In this document: one piece after another, positions 45,801 to 59,483 of the stretch
How the letters are laid out: every line of letters begins with the position of its first letter
How positions within the stretch are numbered: position 1 is the first letter of the stretch
NCBI GenBank assembly: GCA_030248065.1
Contig: JASAMV010005757.1
Coordinates: 1-64,000, forward strand
Length of the DNA: 64,000 nucleotides
Source: Rhynchonema sp. JSB1_4
Lineage: Eukaryota > Nematoda > Chromadorea > Monhysterida > Xyalidae
Reading direction: 5' to 3'
Program-made: the position numbers and the translations under genes
Notes under the pieces: model-generated
What the model saw: only the letters and a program-made list of their open reading frames with translations
The model's database searches: none
Told to the model about the DNA's origin: nothing

Positions 45801-48800
45801 CACTGATAGTGGCACGCTCGGGACTCGTTTGCGCCAAACACGAACCATCGCTGTGTCTGGCGGGAATTCGGGCACCAACTACTGTCATGACTTTGATGTC
45901 CTGTTTGTGGTATACCATGTATCTTGCTGTCTGACCGAACATGCACTAAATGGTGGCTGGTTACATGTGCATGCTGTTGCACCTCGTACGCCCAGTTTGG
46001 CACGTCGTGTCGAGGTGTCGGCTCAATCAAAAATCGTGGCGTCATAGCTGCGCCATATCAGTTGCGCGAAGAATAACGCCGATTGTACTTTTCGTATCAG
46101 CCATACCATTGCAACCGGACACGACACTAGTTGATTTTGTGCCGTCCGCTCCTCGGCCGGTATCCCCTTGGCGGTACCTTAGCGCCGCTAATATTTCTTG
46201 TTGTGGCAGATTGTTGCTCGTTTCAAGCGTGACATTGACTCTAACGGATGGGTCTTTTTTGGATGGATTTTGATGGAATTTGGCGTTTGTGCTCGAGGGT
46301 GCAACAGCCCATTTCAGGCATCGCAACGCAATGAGAATGCGGCTCCCCTTTTTCTCATCCTACTGGCTGGTGGTAGCATTTGAGCTTTGCATTAGGCGAC
46401 GAAATTCAGTCAACTGTACCGATATGTGCCTGACCAATTCGGATACAATAAAACAACAATTGTGTTACGCTTAGCTGCCAATCCGGCTGCGTGCTTTATG
46501 CTGGGTCGAGAGATCTATGGGGTCAGTGCGATGACATTGAACCAAATACAGACGTCAGCGTCACTAAGCCATGGCTTAATGTTTATGCGACCACGGAACG
46601 CTTATGTAAATCAGAACAGCTTGCATGCGCGCGTTTGTGTGTGTATGTCGTACATGATACGCGTGCTTGAGTAATGTGTCAAAAATCACACCCGGCCTTT
46701 AGTGGCTAGCATCCCAATGGGATAGTACCGCATGGCTTGTCTGTCATCTTGTAATGCAACAGAACGCAATAGATAAGTCGACATGTGAAAGCAGTGGTAA
46801 ACGCTGCTGAATGAACAACACGCACTGTCACGCTGTGGTACGGCGGTCGGGGAATCCCGCAATTCATCTGATCGGCATCAATTAAATCTATCCAATGCTA
46901 AACTCAACAAAAACAACATCATAAATCATGTGAGAGTATTAGATTGTAGCTTGTTGCGGCTTGTAGCTGTTGTGCTACTGACCTACTGGCGTTGCGTGTG
47001 CGCTGTGATTTCTGTGTGAAATGGCAGGATTACTGTGGGAACGATTGAATAATGGGCATTGAAAGATACTACTACAGTAGCGCATTGAAGTATACGGGTG
47101 GCAGACAACAGAGCAACATGTTTTAGCTTCTAGCAGGGCTGGTTCTCAACAAGTTCATGTACTGTATATACCGTAGTGCCCGATCTCACGTTCAATAATT
47201 CATTGATGTCTAAATTGCACTTTTCAGGTTCAACTTCATATACATGTGATGCGATCGTGGGGAAATGGATAATGCACGAATCTGATAAACATTCTACCGT
47301 TTTTTTGTATATCTACGGGACTTTGTTAATTTTGTTGCCGTTTAGTTGTGTTGCGTAACCTCTAGCTCGATTTAGTAAGTGCTTGCCAGCAAGTTTTCTG
47401 TATCAAATATTCTGATCTGTTATGCCAAAACTCACCATACCACAAACAACGGGAAGTATAACGGTCATGAAAAGCTTGTTGGTCGGGCACAACAGCAATT
47501 TCGAATCATAATTGCTCTTGTGTTTATGCGTCCTTTTACAAACATTTTTGCCTGGTTACCACCATTGTGTATTTTGAGCGCTGTTGTTGTTGGTTACGCT
47601 CGTACATGCTCTTGTTATGATTATGGTTCTTCTGTCTATGTCATAATGTCTTTTGAATTTTGGCCACATTTCCGGTCGTCGGTGTAAAATTATTGTTTGA
47701 CGAAACTTGCCGTGTCGCATGTAGGTGGAGGAATTTCAAGTGGAAAATTGCTCACGCACTATTATGCAGCCAGCAAGCAACATGGATTTAGCATCATTTA
47801 TAGTTTGTCAAGAATTGCGCTTGAAGCAACAGAAACATGGAAGCCACGAAACAAACTATAAGCCGGAAGCGCGGTTCTCATCACAATACAAAATGCGTCA
47901 TCATGTCTTTTAAGATGTCATCCAATTCCGCGACAATAATCTACAAGCTGCAAGTGGACCACAGTTGGAGCTGTTGAAGTATGGCGTGCATGGTTAGCTT
48001 GTTGAGACGCGTATGCACGACCAGGCTCGGTAGTTGTGGATGCATTTTTATCAAAATCTCAAGTGCCTAAGCCACAGAACAATAGAGCCCCTGTAGCTTG
48101 CACGTCACAAGTGCATTGCGTTAATAACTGGAAGTTGTTGAGGTTAGGAAAAATGTGCCGCCGTTCAGAATTGTAACCTTTCCGTGGTTCTCATGCCGCA
48201 TTTGATGACACATGGTGAGATTCAGGTATGCGTAACAGAATGCCTAACGTCTGCAACGCCATCCATTGAGGTACAAGTCCATGCATATACTTGTAGTGCC
48301 TCGCATGCACACTTGTGTATGACCACTTAGCAAACATTGAACAATGATGTAAGCTGCGTCGGGTTACGGTAGGTCTAGGTGCATTGCACATCACATGCAC
48401 ATCTGCAGGCCACATAAACGCACAGACAAAGGTCACGACCAAGCCTGACCCCGTGCAATGCCTATTTAGGCTAAAGAGCCACTAAAATATTCAGGCGTCA
48501 GCTGCGTGCACGCTATGAAATTATGTTGCGTGCATCACGCCCGCATGTGTTGCGTGCAATCGCGCGAGAAGCGCGTGTTTTTTCAAGTGCCCATTACGCA
48601 ATATATCGACTACGCATACGAGTCAATTCACGGTGATATCCACTCCTGTGCGCATAAATTAATGACATCTGCGCTGACATACTGTATAACTGACCCAAGA
48701 CACTGATTTTGAACGGGCACTGGTCACGAATATACATACAAGTCGCCTTGACAATTCAGGGTAGTAGTTGAGCTGATCAGGTGCAACAAAAATTTTTCTT

Positions 48801-50255
48801 CCGTTTATTGGTCAATTCGAGCAGCTGTTAGGGCATTGTTGCGTACTGATGCATGCACGCAGCCAATAGTGGAATGAGACTCCGCCCACCGGTGGTGGTT
48901 ACGCGCATGACCACACGTTGCTAACCATTTAGGATTGCTAAATGCTGGGCTCAGTTGATATCAGCTTTCGTAGTACTAATGTGAGTACGAATAGAAGTTA
49001 GGTGTTTTGATGTTTCAAGAAAGTTCCTCTTATAGTTTTGATGAAGTTTGGCATTTTTGTGCATCTGTAATAATGTATGTACCTCAAAAAGGGTTACTGT
49101 AGTTTCTTGCACAATGTTTCTGAAGCAACTGAAGCGCAACTAACCGCAAACACGCGTGTTGACTTGCTTGCTTCGCCTCATAGACTTTAATCCTTCTAAA
49201 GTCACCGTTTGATTCCTTTCTTTTTGTAATGCTCCATAGTTTCGGTCTCCATAATGTGGTACCAGAACCGAACCCCGATTTGTGCCCCTCAAAATGGCCC
49301 GTCTTTTCGAGGATGATTCGTTTTCGCTACAGCAATTCGCTAAATCCGTCGAATTTATCACCAATTTTGTTGAGCCCGCTGCCGGTCGGTCGATGATACT
49401 CAAACATTGATCACGTAGGATTGATAAAGGTAGCAGACATTGCATGCGGTGGTTTGCTTGCGTATTCGAGACACCCGGACTTGTTTAGGCAATTATGATG
49501 TTGGTCAAAATGTTTCGCTACACTTATGTTGTATGTCTGGTCCAACACTAACATTTCCCAAGCATACCGTGTTTGACATGGACCGACTGCGCTTAATCCC
49601 TCTATTTATGACATCGTTTTGTCGCGCTGGGTGCAGTGTAACATCAACAACATCCGGGGAATGCGTTGTAGCTGATGCTACCTACATACAGTGAGTATGT
49701 TGATTACGCTACAGATAGCCATTGTGGATTAAGAATTCGGGTGTGGGTATGTCGAACATGAGCGCACTTTTGACTTAATCCAGCGCGCAACCGCGCAAAG
49801 CATGACGAATGAACCGGGATTATTAGCGCGAGCCCGCAATAAGTGTCCGTCTCTTATTGGCAAAGGGTGAGGCGCCGTGGTATTGTGTTGCCGCCCATGG
49901 TTAGGGAGTTACTAATGCTGGAATGCTTAACCACACCAAGCACTGAATTGATCGTGTATTATACCTAGTAGTCATGATCTTGTCGTCTTTGCCACTTCAT
50001 TAATCAGGCACATAAAGCTGATCGAATCGGATAGTTCCACACCGTTACGTATAAACCGACCAATCCCGTTTACGAAGTTTGATGGTTGGTTTCATACAAT
50101 TTCAAAGTTCTGCCATCAAAATAAACTCGTTTCCCTCTCCAGCTGCTGCCCCCTTCATACCGTAACCCGACCGATCGTAATCCTTTGCGCCAACGCAACG
50201 CGCGCATCACATTGTCATTACTCAAAATATTCATCCCCTTGCTCGGCGCGGCGCA
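42858..50255. other. 7.4-kb stretch with no recognisable gene
   Basis: No ORF here carries a domain I recognise, and I find no exon series with consistent splice signals. Composition is more even than in the 28-41 kb repeat nest, without long TIRs. Part of it may be 5' exons, introns or regulatory DNA of the Scratch gene to the right, whose N-terminal exon is not found. AATAAATAAAT near 43239 likely belongs to NUDT21. Confidence 0.4.
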
Positions 50256-53200
50256 ATGATGCCCGCTCTGACACCGGCGAGTTTGGAGGCTGGAGGCTTT
50301 CCGTTGGATGTTGTCATGGACAAATTCAAACTGCCGGGCATGCCCGAAGGTGGACTGATTGGGCCTGGTGCACTGCAGGGACAAGTCAACAACAACAACA
50401 TGTGGACGAATGCAGCTACACTGGCTGCGATGGCACAATTGGGAGTGAACACGACGACGAATCCGATAGGTGAGGGGTTACGTCTTTTATTGTACAGATT
50501 TTTTATGCTCAAAATTCTCATGTCTGGAATATTTGTCGAAGGCGCGTGGTAAAGCACTTGGTGATGTAATGGGTCTTGTTCGGTCTTGCCTTGATCGCGT
50601 GACCTTTTGCCCCACAACAATACCGATTTCGACCAACGTTCGCACGCATCCATCCACTATGTGACATCGGTTCTGATGCCACGCCGTCAAAGAGTGTCAT
50701 GATAAAAGCCCAAGTCCCGCATGAACATCGATCAACAAAATCCCACAGTTCCGTATATTTCAGATTACTGGCAACAACTGCTGATGCTACAGTACCGTCT
50801 GTCGATGTGTCTCGGCGCGCAGCCCCAATTGCCGATCAATAATACCAATCGATTCATCACCCACCACCGATCGCCCAATCAACCATCGATATCGGCCGCG
50901 CCCCCAACTATCGCCATTCCGTCCGCTGAAACATCACCGGCCTTCAGTGTGGCCAGTTTGTTGCAGAGTCCGGGCTCGGGGGCCAAGGGTCGGGGTGTGG
51001 CCCCTCCCATCACACCCAACACGGTTGTCATTGCGCCGTCGCCGATTCGGTGAGTCCAGTTTGTCGTGTGTTTTTCTTGGGGTCACGGGGCCGGCCATAC
51101 GATCGTTTGCACTGACGATGACCTGGTGCACCGACCGTATGCGACAAAAAGTCTAAACATGCAATCAAAAACCACATTGCTGTGCAATTCACAGTGACTT
51201 ATTCTTCAAACCGTGCGTGTAGTACAGTACGTCTCCCTTCAAGCTACATACCAGCATCCCTAAAGGTCATGTGCGTACTTGGCTTTGGCTCTTCAGGCCA
51301 AAATATGCTCCCAGTGTTGTGTCAGTGGTATGCGCCACACCGATGGGCATGACAACAAAACAATGATGATCATTTCCAGAACTCACCGTGGGTGGACTTT
51401 CCGTTCCAGCTCCCTTCTTCCGAAAGTGTCGCCGCGAAAAGCGCACCATCCGATGCAGATCAAGCCCGAGCTTGCTGAATCAGGCAAACTGCTGTCCCCA
51501 TCCGATGACTCGGGAAGTTCAAGGGCTCGGTCCTGTCTGTCCACGGCAAGTTCGTCCACGAATGGCACGCAAAGAGGATGCACGTTTCAGGACGGTTCGT
51601 GATTTTTGGGATTACTTCTGTACTGTATGTATAGTCTTTCCGTTTTATAACAGCCCAGAGGCGGTATACAGAAAATTCAACCCCAAAACACACACCAAAA
51701 CCAACAACACAACCCAAACACAATGTAACATTCGCATTCTTTCTGTCCAAGATTATCGATATAGCGCGAACTAATGTAGTACACGTTCAAAATGGATTCA
51801 TACAGACACGCAATGGGCCGGGTCATTGTCAGTTCGGATCGAAGTGTCAGATGCCCAGTTTACGGGCAAAACAAGCGGGGGACAAAACGGCCGGCTCTTT
51901 TTTGTACAAGATCTCTATCCTGGATATCATGCTTACACACACTAACCCAAACAAATATCTGTTGAGGTGGCCGCTGTTTTTTAACCCCGCTGTCTTGTCC
52001 GTGACACACGCATACACACTGTATTGTATACAAAGCAGCAGTGCCGGTATCAAACTTAGTGATACTGTAGGTCTGGCGCAGTCCCAGCCTGTCTTGCAAA
52101 ACTGATCACAATAAATTGAATAGATAACATCCGAATTAACAAACTTGATTCAATTTTGAGGTGTCACCGTGGCGTACACCTACGACGCACTGTTCGTCAC
52201 AGACGGACGGTCGAAACGTCGACAGTTACCACCTCAGGAAAAGGTTGACTTTGAGACTTTTGCATTATCGTGGAAAAAATTGGGTTCGCCGCATATAATT
52301 GTTGTGGAACACTTGTTTCACCGTCGTATGCATAACCACCGGCTGGCAGGATCACAACTCATCGACAAACTTAAAGTGCTCTGCTTTGTAATATCAAGCA
52401 ACTGCATAGTACGCGATCGGAGGAGGCCTGCACGAACATGGTATTGGCAGGCTCCAGGCCAATACACTCGCTGGCAAGGTCAAAGTCCTACAGTCTTTTC
52501 CGTTTCAGGAACTATCCAGCGAGCCCGATCCCGTGCCAAGCACCACACCTCAACCTTTGGGTCAACAACAACCACAGCAACGCTACGCATGTCAACAATG
52601 TGGCAAGAGCTATGCAACATCATCGAATCTAAGCCGCCACAAACAAACGCATCGACCCCTTGACAGTGTGCATGCGAAGAAATGCGATGTGTGCGGCAAG
52701 GTGTATGTCTCGATGCCGGCGTTGAGGTTAGCCGTTTCGCATCTTATGCGCGTAGCCAAAACGCAGTTCGGTTTTTGCAATACTTGCGTAATGATTTACG
52801 ATGATGATTTTAATTTGATGCTTTCGACGCTGATGTTATTCAAATGACGCCGTCTAGAGTGTGAGCGATACATACTTAGACGTGTTCTTGAGTTGCAGCA
52901 GGACCTGTGTGTGATCTTAACAAATTTGTACACTGACGATGACCCGATGCACCACCGGGCTGTGATTTTCTGAAGCCCTAACTATACTTCGTTCTCTCAC
53001 GCAACACGAAACAAATTCTCGCGTGCTGATCGGCTGACGCGTGCCTGAGAGTCAATCATATGTGGGAAAATTTGTTTCATGGCACGTGAGAGAACGAAGT
53101 ATACGTAGTTAGGCCACGACAGATTTTCTGATTATTTTCTTGCAGCATGCACATTCTGACGCACAAACTGGCGCATCACTGCGACGTCTGTGGCAAATCG

Positions 53201-53774
53201 TTCAGTCGACCGTGGTTGCTTCAGGTACGAACTGCGCATTTATTCTTCAGTTTTTTTAAAGTGTCGCACGTAAATTTCAAAATCCCAGAATCTGAACTGT
53301 CAAGATCTTGCCTGATTCCGCAGGGACATCTTCGTTCGCACACTGGCCAGAAGCCGTTCGGCTGTGCGCATTGCGGCAAAGCGTTCGCTGATCGCAGCAA
53401 TCTGCGAGCACACATGCAGACGCACAATGGTTGGTGGATTGTGGCATTGTTCTGCTAGCACAACCCCTAGTGACTCCACCTTTAGTTAATGTCACTTTCA
53501 CTTCATGCACATTGTTTGAAACTTTTTGTGTGGAACAAGCAAATGTGTAACTCTTACCGAAATTAGCAGTCCCTGATTCTTAAAGGTCAATTCCCTTACC
53601 CGTTCAGGCACCAAGCGTTACGAGTGCGACAAATGCGGCAAGAGCTTCGCACTGAAAAGTTATCTGAGCAAGCATCAGGAGAGTGCGTGTCCAAGCAGTC
53701 GCAGTGCTTCCGGTCTGGAACTGGAAATGCCCTATGACCTGAGTCTGAACGCACGATGCACCAGCACTGAGTAG
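50256..53774 (+). CDS. scrt: Scratch-family (Snail superfamily) zinc-finger transcription factor, 5' end missing
   Basis: Scratch proteins are neuronal C2H2 repressors related to Snail that bind E-box DNA. Exons: at least 50256-50469, then 50764-51049, 51410-51594, 52161-52243, 52509-52726, 53146-53224, 53324-53429, 53608-53774 (TAG), with agreeing phases. Exon 4 encodes [16 protein letters not shown], matching the Scratch-specific box with FVSDGRSRR. Fingers: [34 protein letters not shown] then [65 protein letters not shown] with a terminal ESAC. The [11 protein letters not shown] second finger separates Scratch from Snail/Slug. Exons 2-3 are S/P-rich linker. The first listed exon stays open upstream to about 50181, and no SNAG motif is seen, so the true start lies further upstream. 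A MITE sits in one intron (52975-53115). Confidence 0.9.
52975..53115. mobile_element. Small MITE in a scrt intron
   Basis: GCCCTAACTATACTTCGTTC (then TCTCACG) is inverted at the right end (CGTGAGAGAACGAAGTATAC, then GTAGTTAGGCC). 141 bp, non-coding, in the intron between the first two finger exons. No clear target duplication. Confidence 0.65.
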
Positions 53775-54240
53775 ACAAGGAGCTCATACTAATTTGATAT
53801 TTATTATCCTGGCAGTGATTTGTTCAGTCGCAATATTAGTGCTTGCCATTGCGTATACATACCTTTGGGTAGTGGTGCTTAGAGGCGAAACTTTCATAAT
53901 GGTCACTATGATACATAGTGTATTGCAACAATTATATTTTTTTTGTTTGCAAATCGCGTGAAATTTTTATGGTGGTACATAATGGTAACGAGTCTTGAGA
54001 AGTTATGCGTTATTGCTTGCTGTTTTGCCAGAAACGTTGTGTGACTGTAGAAATTAAGATTTGCTACTCAGCCAATTTTTGCTTTTTACGTTTTTGTGTG
54101 TGCCATTTCTTATCACATTTTGCCAATCTGTTTTTATGCCAACAATGAATAAATATGAAAATATAGTTTGTCCAATTGAACATGTGTTCCATATGTTCAA
54201 ATACTGCTCAAAATATACAAATATCACTATCCTTCCAAAA
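53775..54240. other. Region between convergent scrt and nAChR 1 genes
   Basis: 466 bp, A/T-rich, with no recognisable exon. AATAAATATG at about 54146 is a possible scrt poly(A) signal about 370 bp past its stop. No clear AATAAA is seen for the minus-strand receptor gene. Confidence 0.4.
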
Positions 54241-57200
54241 TCAGGCAATCGGAGCCCTACTGTCGTGAATGGACGGGGCTCGCAGAATGATCGCAAACGT
54301 GCCAGCAGCACAAGATAGCGTGAAAAGCCACAAAAACAATCGGTCCAGTACCATGGCCACATATTTCCAGTCTTCTATAACCTGAAGAACGAAGTTGATA
54401 AGAGCGGATTCGAACCCGAGAGTTGACCATAGATGAAAACCAAGCGACCAAACCACTGCGTTACCTCGTCGTCATCATTCGAACTCTTCAAATGATCGGC
54501 AATATAGCAAACGGACTCGACAGCCATGTGCATCGGGGTGTGCTCCTGTTCGTATGTCCTGTTCTCTGGTGTGGCCGACCCGTTGGCGTGCGGGAAGATC
54601 ATGCCGCTTCCCCCGCCGCCCGGGAAATCCGGGGAAAGAAAGCCGGTGAATGACAGATTTGAGGCGCGTTTACGTGTCAGCGGCTCGATAGTGGACAGAC
54701 GACGTTTGTTGAATCGGGGCGACGAATCGGCACCAGCGAACGTGTAGTTGTGCGTCGCTGGAAATTTAATGAGGAACTTTAATTCGGAGATCCTCAATTT
54801 AAATTTCAGGCCACCGAATTGTCCGTCCGTGACCATATTCGGAAATGGGCATGTGATAACACGTGGAAACAGGCAAAAGGAGCTTGTGAGGTACGAGATA
54901 CAGGTATAGGTACTTCGTACTTAGTGGGCATCGGCATATACACGGATAATGACCTTTGAATACCAGCAGGCAAATATACCTAAAGCACGAAGCTCACTGC
55001 TATCACCTTGGCTGTAGCTAGCTTGTAGGTTGCTTGGTGCACACCAAGAGCGATACGAACACGACTACTGTACCCTGTTCTGTGGCTCACCCGGATTGTT
55101 TGGCTCAAAGTGTTTCCTCGCTTCGACCCCTGCCGCCATTTCGGCTTTTTGCTCGTCGGCGGTTGGCCTCGAAATGAACAGGAATCGGGGCAGATACACC
55201 AAGAACACTTTACGGATCCAACCGGGCATCGTGTGCGTGGTCGGCGATCGGTAGTGCACGTTCTGAAGGAATTACACAGCAATGTGTAAAAAATTACACA
55301 AAAAATGTGTAAAAACTTTTATCGGCAAAAACCATACGGAGACTGCTGAGTGAAAGTTCACAAAATATCGTTCAAAAGTCAATCTGTGAAAAGTGGACAT
55401 TGTCTGCTAAATTTTACAACAATTTTGTTTACATTTTTGCACATACCAGTGTGATGACAGTGACGATAACGGATAGCGTGACCAAGACCATTGTGAACAG
55501 CAGGTACTTGCCGATCAGCGGGATGACCAGGCTGGTTGATGGGATGATCTCCACTGAAACATTAGTGGCAATTTTATCGTTCCTGTTATTTTTGCAATGT
55601 TTCTTTCGTGCAATATGTCGCAGTGAAAATAAATCCCTTGTTGCATGTTAGTTCTCTCCCGAAGTCTCAGCATACGCAACCGCGTTTCAATCCCGAAAGT
55701 GGCATAATCTCAAAAATCTACGTGTTACCATGTGACTGGTCTCTTACAGTCGAAACTACGGCCGGAAGCGAATGCTTACCTGCTGAATGGAAATCATAAA
55801 TTATGAATTTTTCTCCGAGTTTTCAATTGACAAGCCAAGGTGTAATTCTAATCTAAAGTATAAAATACAAACAAACATAATTGCCAACAAAAACCGCACC
55901 TAACAACAAGAAGAACACGGTGAGCGAAATCAAAATCGAAATGCAAAGTGAGATTTTCTCTCCACTGTCGCTTGGCAGATAGAAGACGAGCGCTGTCAGG
56001 AAACTGATGCCAACGGAGGGGAAGATTAGGTTGACGGTGTAGAATAGAGTCTTGCGACGAAGCCGGATCTCGTAGGTGATATCGATAAAGGGACTATCGC
56101 AACACGGGTAACTACAAATGTACATAAACTCTTTTTCCACACAAAGATACAAAAAAATAAAAATATTTTAAAAATTTTACCGTTTCTCATGTCTGATGCC
56201 GGGCACGCCGAGAATGTCCCACTCTACACTTTGATAGTAGTCATTCAGATCAACGCCTGAAGTTTTCAAAAAAGTAAGTTATTACTTTTGGTTTATTTTA
56301 CCTTTTGGAGTGGTCAAAGTTCACAATCTTTATTAGTTCCTTTAGTAATAATCTCAAACAAAAAATTTTAATTTTTCTGCGCGCTCACCGACGGGCACCA
56401 CCCAGATGTTCTCGCGTTGGTATCCCTTGTTGAGTGAAGGCACCAGAATTGAGGTATTGATTTGTTTGTCCAAATCTTTGTGGATCAGATCCACTTCGAG
56501 GCCACCGTAGGTCCACGAACCTCAAAATTTTTTAAAAATTTTCAAAACTCTGTAATTTTTATTGAAAACCCGCAACTTACCGAATTTCATTTCGCACGTT
56601 TGGTTATCAAACGGGAACCATTCAACGTCGATCTGACACATACTGCAAATCGACTTTCTTCATTTTTTGAATAAACCTAACAAAGTGAAAATTTTTACAG
56701 AAAAAGAGACCTTTTATAGATGGCAGGTGGCGACCACTCAACGGTGCCATTGTAGCTGAGTTTGGCTTTGGTCATTATGGTTACTTGATAATTGCCATCG
56801 GCGCTGGAAGACAACAAGGCAATTGAAACATTGCATTATAAATTGTTCGAGCTTGTACTCTCTAACTTGTTGTAAAGCACAATGTCAGGTAGCCAAATCA
56901 ACTCGGATGGTACGTAGAGCACCTCGACCCCACCGTAATCAGCCGGACTCCATTTCAGCTTGTAGTCCACCCAACTCTGAATTGACTTTGTAGTGGAACA
57001 CAATTATTTGGAGAATACTAGCTTTGACACTTACATGTTGCAGCCAAACATTGGTGGTCATGATCTGGTTCTTTTCGTGCTGAAAATTGTCCAAGAACGA
57101 TAAGACGTGAAGGAAACATTTGCAATTTTTTATGCACTAACCACGTCAAGCAACTGCGATAATTTCAGTTTGAATTTCACCACGAGCGTTTCACTGTTGT

Positions 57201-57345
57201 TGTTCACAGGTCTGACCAGTTTGTTGTAGTCACTGAGTAGATCCTCGTACAAACGGTTGGCGTCTGGGTTGCTGTCGGCCGGACAGAAATAGATGACCAA
57301 GAACAACAATTGGAAAATCAATGCTTTTCGGGCCATATTTGGCAT
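54241..57345 (-). CDS. Nicotinic acetylcholine receptor alpha-type subunit 1 (548 aa, 12 exons)
   Basis: A pentameric ligand-gated cation channel subunit. Exons: 57345-57142, 57079-57035, 56976-56867, 56803-56711, 56642-56581, 56520-56389, 56256-56181, 56111-55900, 55553-55447, 55262-55091, 54757-54465, 54381-54241 (TGA); phases agree. Order: a hydrophobic signal peptide ([12 protein letters not shown]), loop D ([13 protein letters not shown]), a cys-loop with two cysteines 13 residues apart ([15 protein letters not shown]), loop C with vicinal cysteines (YPCCD, the alpha-subunit mark), TM1 and TM2 ([18 protein letters not shown]), TM3 ([18 protein letters not shown]), a long cytoplasmic loop, and TM4 ([20 protein letters not shown]). 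ATG 57345 is first in frame; the ATG at 57336 is also possible. The next gene is a divergent nAChR. For exon 10 the donor at 55090 fits phase; the downstream GTACAG does not. Confidence 0.93.
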
Positions 57346-59483
57346 CAAATCTGAAAATATAATGCGCGAGTTGTGCAGTTTATAATGTGCTTTTGAGCTG
57401 GCGCGCTTTGACCTGCTTTTGCACCAGGTCATCGTCAGTGTGCATGCATCAGGTGGTCGTGGCCACGTATGGTCAGTCATCACAAAAAGAGACACACACG
57501 ATTTGCTGGTTTCATTCTCAAGTAAAGATGAATAAACACACAGGATATCAGACCATGTCTGCAGTTCGAAAAAGTGCGCAGCAATAGCAAAGGGAGCGAA
57601 CACTTTGGCACACAAGCCGCAGCTGTTATTGTGGAACAAAGCACTGTGACATCTTGGGGAACACACTTGCACTTGTCCGCGTGCCACAGGCCTGCTGCTT
57701 GTCAAATTCACAGGGGTCAGTTTAGCGGCGCAGGCGTCGCTCGGACAAACTTGCTTGGCGCCAAAAACTGTTACACACAAACATCCTATAGTCGTATCCT
57801 ATTCATTGGCGTGGTCTGGTACATTGAACTTGTTACGATGTTGGGTGGTACATAGTGGGGTGGACGAGTGTTGGGCACTTGTTGGGGACAGATGTTAGAA
57901 GATGAAGTTGGGCGCTCATGGGCACATCAAATGGACATGTAACATCCGATGGACATGATAACAGGGACAGTGACGTTGACCAGCACGCAGTTTTGTCCAA
58001 CTTTATTTCTCACGTCCATCATCACATTACCCCAAGAACAAAAGTTCCATCGGAAAGACACTGCACGAGAAACGCTCAATTTCTCTATGTGACGCTACTC
58101 AATAGCAGAAAAACGCACACTTTACTGTGTTTGCAGAGAAGTGAACTTCTCAGCCACACTGTGTTTTAGTTCCACACCGGAACGCGGAACCAGAACCCGG
58201 ACCATCCTTTGTGGATTAGGGAGTAATAGTGCGGTACTCGATTGGCGGTCGTAAGAGTGCAAGTGCACCGAGACAACTGGTCTGAGTTTACTGGGCGGCT
58301 GCTTCTCAAAACTTGGTTGGTCTCCGAAGCGCTTACATGGCGTTAGCGCTTTAGCGGGCCGCCGCGCTAAACTGGCGTCTTGGGACTTGGTCCATTCGTG
58401 TGCATATGAAACAAACCAACAAGAAAAAAGCGAACTGGCGGCAAAATGATACACCCAAACATCACAGAGGACTTGCCAAAGTGATCATTGCCCGTCGTTT
58501 GGAAACCATATAAAATTCGAAAGATGGCCCAAGGTGAAACCGGTGGTTGGGACAATAAAAAGTAACAGGTGCAGCTGTTTGAACCCTGTCGTAAACTTGG
58601 GACAGAAGTTTTAATAAAATCTGAGTTTTCAGTAAAATAGTATGAATCGTGTTCTCCTGCACTGTTGGGTCGTCCAAAAAGTCATTTTTTGCAGTGAATG
58701 CTTAGAATTGAGCAATTATAAAACCAAAAACTCTGCAAAACATAACCCGGTGGTGCACTTTGTTGTAAGCTCGATGAGGGCGGTCCAAAACCACGACATC
58801 AATTCGAAATACGACGAAATGATCCGAAATGACAGAGATGAATAATTAGGTGTGATGACGGATTTTTGCCCAACGCTCACCAAGATTTTTGAAATTAAAA
58901 AATGGAAGCACCCGGAACCATAGAATTTGGCAATCCCGGTCATCGGAAGAACACGCATAGACGGGCCTGTGGTGGTGGAATTGGTCTGGAATTGGACCTG
59001 TGTGCATTTGCACGGAAAGTCAAACACAAAGGCTTCATGCAAAAGGAAAAAGTCAATTTAGTCGTTAATTGAGCAGCGAGAAAATGAACCAACCCCATAG
59101 ACTCAATTCACATTGCGGCCTTTTGTATTCGGTCCGATCAAAACAGCATAGATTGTGGGTTGGGTGCCGTATGGGCATGGGCACGTGGTGAACCTAAAAG
59201 GTTCGCAAACATGCACCGCTGCAACTGACATGAATACAAAAGAAGGCGATTCTCATTTTATATCTTGTATTTACACAAACATGCGCGCTCGCCACTTTCT
59301 ATTCTAAAGTTCAAATCACGAAATTGACTTCGTATGCCATTCCCGTATGTGTCTAAGACATGGTCCACCCGGGCTGTGTTGCATATAATTGAGCGAGCAT
59401 CACAAACATGTTGGTCATGTGTATAGTTTGCGCGATGTTCCTCTGAAACTTAGCATATTGTATTTAAATTCGGAAACGTCATT
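57346..59483. other. Bidirectional intergenic region of the two nAChR genes
   Basis: 2.1 kb separates the divergent start codons, so the promoters of both receptor genes should lie here. One copy of the CACTGACGATGACCTGGTGC motif is present in inverted orientation at about 57421-57443, 76 bp from the nAChR 1 start. I see no coding exon with family similarity. No TATA box stands out near either start. Confidence 0.4.

Noticed and set aside
43000..50200. Several 60-107 aa ORFs in the gap left of scrt
   Set aside because: No domain, no consistent splice sites and no paralogue. Their lengths are within chance for six frames at this base composition.
54373..54464. tRNA-like A and B boxes (TAACGCAGTGG and GGTTCGAATCC) on the minus strand
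   Set aside because: They fall in the last intron of the nAChR 1 gene, but the T stem does not pair and no acceptor stem can form, so this is not a tRNA gene. A tRNA-derived repeat remains possible but unsupported.
57346..59483. ORFs between the nAChR genes as a separate gene
   Set aside because: The longest (about 58716-59042, minus) has no recognisable domain, and no matching exon was found. The region fits a shared promoter region better.
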